14,906 nucleotides of DNA, taken from contig SDVU01000337.1 of the NCBI GenBank assembly GCA_016256075.1, positions 1 through 14,906 of the forward strand. The letters run 5' to 3'. The stretch's first letter is position 1; the number at the start of each line of letters is the position of its first letter. A program made the translations under genes and the position numbers. Source of the DNA: Dictyocoela muelleri. Taxonomy: Eukaryota > Microsporidia. Below, one piece after another: positions 8,747-14,906 of this stretch. The notes below the pieces were generated by a model. The model made no database searches and was not told the origin of the DNA. It saw only the letters and a list, made by a program, of their open reading frames with translations.

Positions 8747-9190
8747 CATATATTACATGCTGAAAATATCCATAGCTGCTAACCCGGTGAGTTGACTGCT
8801 ACCTTGGTTCTGCGACCTTTGGTTCCTGGTGTTCCAATAATACGTCACTTCCTAAGCTACCCAAAAGCCCAGCTTTATACGCCATTTTCGTTTTATAAAT
8901 GACTTAATAGGATACAGGTATTTAGTGGCTTTTCATGAATTTTTATTTTTTCACTACTTTTTACCGAGACGCGTCACCGCACTCACCCCACGTCTAGGAG
9001 AGTTCATCTGCTATATTGTCATATTGGACCAAGTCTTAATCAGCTATATCACACAGGAACAACTGTATATTTAACTATGATTATATAGTTTTTGTCCGCT
9101 TAATGTCATTCCCTCATTATTTATTAAAGAGTGACGCCAGCGAGATTCGTTTCCTCGATACTTAAATTTTACATTAAAGAGTGTTAACCA
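8747..9190. repeat. dispersed repeat of about 430 bp, copy 2
   Basis: It begins with the same CATATATTACATGCTG as copy 1, 82 bp upstream of the TLDc start codon, and ends at AAGAGTGTTAACCAC. It is more GC-rich than its flanks, for example in the CCGAGACGCGTCACCGCACT block. It is closest to copy 1 at the left and to copy 3 at the right end. Confidence 0.75.
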
Positions 9191-9294
9191 CAGAACTATC
9201 TGGCCCTAATTTTAATATTATCGTGTATTTTTTTGAGTTACAATCGATGTTGGGTTGTAAGATCTTTTTATTATTGATTTTGATTATCGAATGT

Positions 9295-9378
9295 TATTAT
9301 TGACTTTTTATTATTGACTTTTTATTATTAACTTTTTAATAATAACTTTTTGATATTAACTTTTTATTATTAATTTTT
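9295..9378. repeat. 13-14-bp AT-rich tandem repeat
   Basis: There are about six units of TTGACTTTTTATTA / TTAACTTTTTATTA. The rest of 9190-9778 is plain AT-rich spacer in which I see no gene. Confidence 0.75.
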
Positions 9379-9778
9379 ATATCCGATGTAAATTCTTTAA
9401 GAATGTATTCTACCCATTAAAATATTTGATGTATTAATGTATTTTATTTTTTAAATATGATTTTAGCTGAAATATACACGATTAAATCTTAATTTCGATG
9501 GAAAAAAAGTATATTTTTAGCATTGTTATTTTTTTTTTGAAATATTAAAAAATATGTTTTAAATCGTTAAAAAAGTTAAAATATATATTTTCTTAATTAA
9601 GAACTACAGTGATGAAATTTCTTTTTTTAACTTTAGATAGATTTTGATAAAATTTTTACTCGAGGCAATATTTTTATACAATAATATATACTCTTTTATC
9701 CGTTTAAATTTATTTAAATAACGAAAGAAAAATAAATATAAATTATCAGTGGGAATAGTTTTTTACTATTTTCCTTTT

Positions 9779-10210
9779 ATATTATATTACTTCCTGACAA
9801 CATTCATAGCTACCTACCCGGAGAGTTGTATTCTACCATAGACTTACGGCTATTGGTGTGCAACTAATGCTCACTTCTAAACTACCAAGGGCCCAGCTTT
9901 ATACGCGATTTTCGTTTTACAACAATTCAACAGGATATAGGTAATTAAGGAATTTTAATACTTTGTTTCACTCTTAATTTAGCCGAGATGCTCCGATGCA
10001 CTCTTCCCCGCACCTAGGAGTGTCTCTTCTACACCATTCTCATATTAGAACAACTCTTAATTAGTTATACCACACTGGAACAACTGTATATAATACTATA
10101 ATTATATAGTTATGACCGCTTAATGTCAATCCCGATTTTTTATTAAATCGACTTTAAAACAATTCGAATCTCGATATTTAAATTTCACATTCAAGAGTGT
10201 TAACTACTGA
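9779..10210. repeat. dispersed repeat of about 430 bp, copy 3
   Basis: It is the same repeat and orientation as copies 1 and 2, with a more diverged left end (ATATTACTTCCTGACAACAT) and the common right end TCAAGAGTGTTAACTAC. It ends about 185 bp before the 3' end of the 74-aa gene. Confidence 0.72.
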
Positions 10211-10370
10211 GCTTCTGTCTCTTTTAAAAACAAATATTTCAAAAGATATTGCTAAAAAACCGAGAAGAGGATATTAATGTTTGTATAAAATAAACTTATT
10301 TGAATTAAACACTTTAATCAATTTTATTGAATGTTAGAATTTAAAAAAAGTTTTAATTAAAAAATATTTT

Positions 10371-10376
10371 TTTATT
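10371..10376 (-). terminator. AATAAA-type poly(A) signal of the 74-aa gene
   Basis: TTTATT on the plus strand reads AATAAA on the minus strand, 18 nt beyond the stop codon. Such hexamers are frequent by chance in DNA this AT-rich, so its value is supportive only. Confidence 0.35.
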
Positions 10377-10394
10377 GCAATTGATTCGTAAACA

Positions 10395-10619
10395 TTAAAT
10401 TTCGTCATCAGAACTAAAATAGGGCGGTGGAAATTTTTTAAGATCTGGTCGCTGAAAGTTTATAATACCCGCGTATTTTTCATTATTTGAGTCTAATGAT
10501 ACATTTCTATAAAAACTTTCTTTGGAGTTTATATCAACTTCGCATGATGTTTCTGCAATTTCTTTACTTCTATTTTGCTTTTCGTCGCAATTAAAATATG
10601 ATTTGTTTGTTTCTGTCAT
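10395..10619 (-). CDS. small hypothetical acidic protein, 74 aa
   Basis: I do not recognise this protein. It has 74 residues and is hydrophilic and probably disordered, with no membrane segment or signal peptide. Its C-terminus is distinctive: GIINFQRPDLKKFPPPYFSS followed by the acidic tail DDEI. Two features make it likely to be a real gene rather than a chance frame. The ATG is preceded directly by CCC (10620-10622 on the plus strand), the start signal seen at the other two host genes. An AATAAA-type signal (10371-10376, minus strand) lies 18 nt beyond the stop. The composition is also less AT-driven than random frames here. The FPPPYFSSDDE ending could be a docking peptide, but that is speculation. 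It lies between a dispersed-repeat copy and the Merlin element. Confidence 0.55.
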   Translation of the reverse strand: MTETNKSYFNCDEKQNRSKEIAETSCEVDINSKESFYRNVSLDSNNEKYAGIINFQRPDLKKFPPPYFSSDDEI

Positions 10620-10829
10620 GGGCTTTAAAATTAATTTTTTTTAAGTCAAGATTTTTTTAAATAAAAAATATATAAAACGATCTTAATAAGTTTTTTAGAA
10701 AAAATTTATCTTAATTTAAATTATTAATCATAGATTTTAAATATCTTATTTTATAGTTTTGTTATATTGAAAGGATCATATTTCTTAGATATACGCTAAA
10801 TATATTTTTTTAATAATTCCTTAGAAAAC

Positions 10830-10837
10830 AAGATTGT
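10830..10837. repeat. left 8-bp target-site duplication of the Merlin element
   Basis: AAGATTGT abuts the left inverted repeat and recurs exactly at 11810-11817 after the right one. Confidence 0.9.
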
Positions 10838-11809
10838 GGTTGGTAGTGCGCTTTATAGCCCACATTTCAGTATATAAAAAAATATTTTAACCCTTATATA
10901 ATGACAAAAGAACAATTGCGGGTATCTGAATTTTTAGGCTATGCAAGGAAATTATTACAAGATAAAGTGGATAATTATATATGTCGTGGATGTCTTGAAA
11001 GAGTTAGTGGAATGATAAAGAAAAAAAATGAGGTCAGGTGTGGCCGACGTGGATGTAGAAAGAGACAGCCACTTACAAACAAAAAGCCATTCTTTAACTC
11101 TCTGCTCTCTATATCTGATATTTTGAAAGTTATTTTTCATCTTTCCATAGAAGATAAGGCTGCCAAGATTAGTCTTTTGTATGGAATAGATAAGAACTCA
11201 GCGAGGAGGATTATTTTGACTATGCAAGATGTTTTAGCTGATTATAATAGGAATATCAGACTGGGCGAACCCGGCGTTGTTGTTTAAATAGATGAATCAA
11301 AATTTTGAAAGAGGAAATATAATAGAAGACATAGAGTATCTGGATCTTGAATAGTTGAATGAGTAGAAAAATACAGCTCGCTAATATATATTTCCTACAA
11401 AAAGTTGAAAGAAGGTTTTCGGAAGTACTTAAATAACTCATAATAGAAAGATTAATGCCCGACGCTCATATTTATACAGATTGTTGGCGAGTTTATTCAG
11501 GGATTCCATCTGATTATGAACATTCAATGGAGAATCATAGATCGGATTTATTGATCCCCAGACGGGTGTTCACACAAATACAATTGAAGGCACATGGTTT
11601 GTAGTCAAAAGATTTGTGGGAAAAGAAAATATTTTTCATCTCCATATCTGGATATTTATCTGAATCTTTTTGTTTTTATGCGGAATGCGGGAAACGAGGC
11701 CTTGAAAATATAATTAAAGAAATTAATATATTAATGTTATCTATATTTTAGATGGTTAAAATATTTTTTTATATACTGAAATGTGGGCTATAAAGCGCAC
11801 CCGACTCCC
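10838..11809 (+). mobile_element. Merlin (IS1016-like) DNA transposon, about 972 bp
   Basis: The element has terminal inverted repeats of 55-56 bp (10838-10892 and 11754-11809). Their inner 46 bp, starting TGCGCTTTATAGCCCAC, are identical; only the outermost 9-10 bp differ (GGTTGGTAG against GGGAGTCGGG). It is flanked by a perfect 8-bp direct repeat AAGATTGT (10830-10837 and 11810-11817), the target-site duplication length expected of Merlin. It encodes a DDE transposase with the Merlin motifs, now broken. The family is known from microsporidia and animals. Confidence 0.92.
10901..11740 (+). pseudogene. Merlin transposase, broken
   Basis: The first 128 codons (10901-11287) are open and contain a Cys pattern typical of the N-terminal zinc ribbon (CRGC...CGRRGC), then a helix-turn-helix-like stretch. 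The frame stops at TAA 11285-11287. The same frame continues after the stop with IDESKF (first catalytic Asp at 11291-11293), then TGA at 11306, then KRKYNRRHRVSGS. The second catalytic region, YTDCWRVYSGIPSDYEH (Asp at 11479-11481), is in another frame, and the third, DPQTGVHTNTIEGTW (Glu at 11586-11588), is in the remaining frame. All three DDE acidic residues are therefore still encoded, but at least two stops and two frame changes separate them. It is not functional as it stands. The exact 3' limit is uncertain. Confidence 0.88.
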
Positions 11810-11817
11810 AAGATTGT
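11810..11817. repeat. right 8-bp target-site duplication of the Merlin element
   Basis: AAGATTGT follows the right inverted repeat and matches 10830-10837 without mismatch. Confidence 0.9.
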
Positions 11818-11856
11818 TATTCGGTTTTATTATTTTTTTTATGGTTACGTATTTTT

Positions 11857-11977
11857 TTCGACATTTTTACCCCTCTTTCGACATTTTTATTAATTTTTCG
11901 ACATTTTTACAAATCTTTCGACAAAATTAGTAAGCTCTCGACACTTTTACCATATTTTTCGACATTTTTACCAAAAA
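11857..11977. repeat. 20-bp subrepeat array in the left MULE terminal repeat
   Basis: About six copies of a 20-bp unit with the core TTCGACATTTTTAC start at 11857, 11877, 11897, 11917, 11937 and 11958. The right terminal repeat of the MULE holds related but more diverged copies, for example CGACACCTTTAC on the minus strand near 13900. Confidence 0.85.
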
Positions 11978-12189
11978 CTATAAATAAAAAAATCGACAAA
12001 TTTCCCCATGAAAAAGACAAAAATAAAAAAAAATAAAAATCGGCCATAATATTGTCTTTTTGAGTATTTAAACGTTTTAAAACGAAATGTATTCTTTTTA
12101 AACACATAAAATTGCAATTTAAGGTATGGTTTATTTGAAAAAAATGGTTTTGTCTTTCTTTGAATTTATACACAAACAAGGCTGCATTT

Positions 12190-13837
12190 GAACTGTTTGT
12201 TCTCTTCTAAAGGCCGCATTACTTTTAATAGAATTATGCTTCCTTCCTCTCTTAGCCTTTCTGTCTAATAATGATATCTCAATGAGATCGTAACGCTTAT
12301 ATGAGGTAAGATACGAATATACGTGTTTACACGTCTTCTTTTTTTTGCAAATATAGAACATGAACAGAGTATTTATTTTCAAATTTTCAATAGGAATATC
12401 AAGATAAAGAAAGTCAAAACTAGAAAAAAACTCAAAAAAACACATTAAAGAAGTAAATTGTGTAATAAATTATTCTTGATAAACTGGTAGTTGTCATTAG
12501 ATTCCGTTTTCGATATCAAAAAGAATTTCTTCTCACCATCCTTAAGTAATAAACCAAAAGTGTAATTCATGTCTTTTATATTCTCTGATGTTAGAGAACC
12601 TCATTTAGACTCGCAATCATGGTACTAAAATTCTTAAAATGGATTTTCATACACTAAAAAATGCAGAATGCACTTTTGATCTAATTTACATACTTGTCTT
12701 AGATGTAAATAAAAGTTTTCTAAAGCATTGTTAGTGCTGAGATGTAATGGGTCGTATTATTTATGCCAGTGAGCATTATAACGACATAAAACTTTTTGAA
12801 ATGTTCCTGAAAGGCTTTTGTATACATATACTTATTCAATAAAAGCCCTATACCCAAAGTGAATATATACTTCGATGTCAAAAAATTAGAAAAATGTATC
12901 TCTCCTTGGTCATTCGATCTAATAATGGCAGGTAGCTTAGTCAAAGAGTTGTTAACCAATCTTATTGTATGAGCCCTACAAGATGTGCGCAATGATTAAT
13001 TGCTATAGTTTGTGAATGCAGCTAAAATCTATCGAGCATAATCGACATTTAATTTTTTTTTTGTTTCCAACCATTCGAGTGCACAGAGTCGGATAATAAA
13101 TTTCTTAAGACCAAATAATATATGTTTTCCATTTATGTTCAGCTTTAAAAATTGCTGAGATGTAGATTTTTCTGTTATAATCTGCGATACCCACAATAAT
13201 GACAAGATATCTGCAGATTTTCAGTTTATAAGTAGCATATATATATATATATATGCACGTTAGAACTCAATCATAGATTATGTAGCAAATTATTCTGAGT
13301 GAATAGTATTCTTAGAGGTTTTGTTTCATATGCAAGAACATATCCTTCTACCTCATTTGAAAATTTTTTGGCCTTACACAACTCTTCTAAATATAAAAAA
13401 GGACAAATTTTTTATTACATTGTATGTTTTTTCCATGCACCACAATAATATTTTAGATTGTTCTCAGGCTCATATCTTTAAAATTCGGGGATATATACCT
13501 ATGAATCTTTCAAGTCTTGTCTTCCTCGAAGCATATAGGCGCCCGACTTGATCTCCAAAGTCGTAGGCTTAAAATGATTGTCTATCGAAGAGATTATAGT
13601 GGTACATCCAGATTTGTGTTCTCCTTTAATGGCGACATTAGTGCATTTATTCTCCTCATACCCACGAAAAAACCCTCATTTTTGCGGGGAAAGTTATATC
13701 TACCTTACAACATTAATACTCGGTGATAAATGACTTTTCTCTGGTCGATTTATTCATCTTCCAGTTCGTCCAGTCAATAGGCCACCTTCACATCTACTGT
13801 TTTCCAGTCCAGAAATTTATTATTTTTTCCTCTCCAT
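12190..13837 (-). pseudogene. Mutator-like (MULE) transposase, decayed, with SWIM zinc finger
   Basis: Minus-strand translation gives broken pieces in MULE order. Near the C-terminus, YICKKKKTCKHVYSY (about 12350-12310) resembles a SWIM zinc finger with one Cys lost (YxC...CxH), followed by KAKRGRKHNSIKSNAAFRRE, the basic KRGR tail common after SWIM in these transposases. Upstream, HLSTNNALENFYLHLRQ (about 12760-12700) matches the TNN..E.. motif between the DDE and SWIM regions, followed by DMNYTFGLLLKDGEKKFFLI. Farther upstream, ICRYLVIIVGIADYNRKIYI (about 13220-13150) resembles the DDE-domain core, and a Cys-x-x-His segment (SCRAH) may be the conserved C..H motif. Many stops and frame changes interrupt it. 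The MULE assignment is probable from motif order, not certain. A short AT microsatellite lies within it near 13235-13255. Confidence 0.6.
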
Positions 13838-13970
13838 GTGTAAATTTGTTGAATTTTTATTTATTTTTTTTGGGAAAAATTTGAAAAAAAAATAGTAAAG
13901 GTGTCGTCAACTTAGTAATTTTATTGTAAAATAGTGAAAATGTTGGAAATATGCCGAAGAAATAACATTT

Positions 13971-14529
13971 CAGGGATAATAATTTAGTTGATTTAATATT
14001 TCAAGCATAATTAAAAATAAGTTAAATTATTGTGTTTGATAAAAACGAAGTTAACTAAAAAAGACAGTCAGCATTAAAAGAATTCCAAAAATGAATAAAA
14101 TATTAAATCCAAAGGTTATTTTTGTGTCTAAATTAAGGTAAATATCGTTATGACCACTCTAGATAAGGCCTCTTTTTATCCGGAACCAAAGACGGACCGG
14201 TTAGATAGGTTTTACTTTAGTATCATGGAAAATGATCAATCATAATGAAAAATATGTTTTATAAATAAGTCAACGAATTATTAGTGGAATTTAAAAAAAT
14301 TCCCGATATAATCTCAAAGATTTATTTACAAATATGTTTTTTATTGTTTTATTTTTTTATGAACTAATTATGTCGATAGACTAGAACTAATTAATCGAAT
14401 TTGTATAGAAATGTGATAATTTTTAAAATTAAAATGAAATATAAAAAATTTTCGGGTATTTTTAAATAATTACTTATCATGAGAATTCCTTAAAAATTTT
14501 AAAAAGATACATGATTTTAGAGAATTTTT
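13971..14529. other. spacer without a supported gene
   Basis: It is AT-rich between the MULE and foldback copy C. A small GC-richer patch at about 14145-14210 contains short complementary words (AACC / GGTT) but does not fold as a tRNA by eye. Confidence 0.5.
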
Positions 14530-14558
14530 GGTACTGAGTCCCCCATTTGACCCATAAT

Positions 14559-14795
14559 TAGACCCCAAAAAAGGCAATCAAAAAATGATAAAAAGTATGT
14601 TTTTGAACTATCTCGAGGTGATATTAGCGAAAATCGAGTTTTTTTAAAAATACTGAGATTTCTATTTTAGTAAAAAGACGTTTAAGTAAAAAAAATATAT
14701 ATATTTCTTCTTATAAACTTGGTTTTCGCTAATATCACTTCGTTATCCTCTTAAAAACATAATTTTTATTATTTTTAATTACCTTTTTAGGGTCT
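14559..14795. repeat. 237-bp terminal palindrome of foldback copy C
   Basis: Inverted halves: TTAGACCCCAAAAAAGGCAA at the left pairs with TTACCTTTTTAGGGTCT at the right. GTGATATTAGCGAAAA pairs with TTTTCGCTAATATCAC. Its right half aligns with the right half of the palindrome at 1538-1792 through CTAATATCACTTCGTTATC against ATAATATTACTCGTTATC. Confidence 0.85.
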
Positions 14796-14810
14796 TACAG
14801 AGCTTTTCAT

Positions 14811-14906
14811 ACTTATAGACCCATTTTTTCAAAGTTATAGACCCATTTTTCCAAAGTTATAGACCCATTTTTCCAAAGTTATAGACCCATTTTTCCAAAG
14901 TTATAG
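14811..14906. repeat. 22-bp tandem repeat, TTATAGACCC type
   Basis: Four near-identical 22-bp units with the core CCAAAGTTATAGACCCATTT reach the window edge. The same unit, more diverged, makes up parts of the arms of copies A and B. Confidence 0.9.

Larger units (their letters stand above)
11848..13970 (-). mobile_element. Mutator-like element (MULE) with long terminal inverted repeats, decayed
   Basis: Two long inverted repeats bracket the remains of a Mutator-type transposase. The left arm is about 11848-12010 and the right about 13835-13970. Aligned blocks include 11923-11959 against 13885-13922 (about 80% by eye over 37 bp, around AAAATTA.TAAG and CGACAC.TTTAC). An inner block, AATAAAAA..C.ACAAATTT.C.CATG, ends at 12010 and 13835. 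Long terminal repeats of this size are usual for MULEs. The outer boundaries are approximate. A possible degraded 8-9-bp target duplication (TTTTATGG left, TTTCAGGG right) is too weak to rely on. The right arm ends at the likely ATG of the minus-strand transposase. The element begins about 30 bp from the Merlin element. Confidence 0.7.
14530..14906. mobile_element. foldback element, copy C, cut by the window end
   Basis: It starts with an outer segment (GGTACTGAGTCCCCCAT at 14530) related to the outer end of copy A (GGTCCGAGTCACCCAT on the minus strand). A terminal palindrome (14559-14795) follows, then the junction TTTTCATACTTATAGACCC (14805-14823), then a near-perfect 22-bp tandem repeat running off the window (14824-14906; core CCAAAGTTATAGACCC). 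The order is the mirror image of copy A's right arm. Its TTAACCC tract and other end must lie beyond the window. Confidence 0.75.

Noticed and set aside
13321-13726. Plus-strand frames of 76 and 69 codons
   Set aside because: They lie opposite the MULE relic; the minus-strand reading gives the transposase-like motifs.
14145-14210. Possible tRNA or structured RNA in a GC-richer patch
   Set aside because: No acceptor stem, T-loop or consistent stems could be drawn by eye.

Overview
The window looks like a repeat-rich, very AT-rich microsporidian chromosome segment. Three lines of evidence support this. It carries a compact, intronless COPII Sec24 gene without the usual long N-terminal extension. 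All three likely host genes have a C-rich motif (CCC or CCCC) immediately upstream of their ATG, a known microsporidian start signal. Its transposons (Merlin, Mutator-like, Tc1/mariner) belong to groups reported from expanded microsporidian genomes. Genus and species cannot be read from the sequence. Only about 2.9 kb of 14.9 kb is convincingly host coding sequence, and all of it is on the minus strand.

Layout, left to right. 1-600: T-rich and AT-rich spacer with two small hairpins. 623-835: two CpG-rich short tandem arrays. 841-1812: a composite foldback element (copy A), with a TTAACCC-type tract and its inverse, GGTCTATA-type repeats, and a 255-bp terminal palindrome. About 1955-3146: a decayed Tc1/mariner element on the plus strand. 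3433-3596: a 54-bp tandem repeat that runs into the stop codon of sec24 (3594-5714, minus). 5715-8131: degenerate tandem repeats, the first copy of a dispersed repeat of about 430 bp, and a complete 1.16-kb foldback element (copy B) with nested terminal hairpins and flanking direct repeats. 8132-8665 (minus): a TLDc-domain gene. 8747-10210: copies 2 and 3 of the dispersed repeat. 10395-10619 (minus): a small hypothetical gene. 10830-11817: a Merlin element with perfect 8-bp target-site duplications and a broken transposase. About 11848-13970: a Mutator-like element whose long terminal inverted repeats are built of short subrepeats, with a decayed transposase on the minus strand. 14530 to the window end: the start of a third foldback element (copy C).

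The host genes show no shared pathway. Sec24 is a cargo-binding COPII coat subunit of ER export, the TLDc protein is of the OXR1/NCOA7 type, and the 74-aa protein is unknown. The most unusual content is the foldback family. Copies A, B and C share internal modules in the same order, but end in two different kinds of terminal palindrome, and no coding sequence is visible inside them. The class of the three dispersed 430-bp repeats is undetermined.
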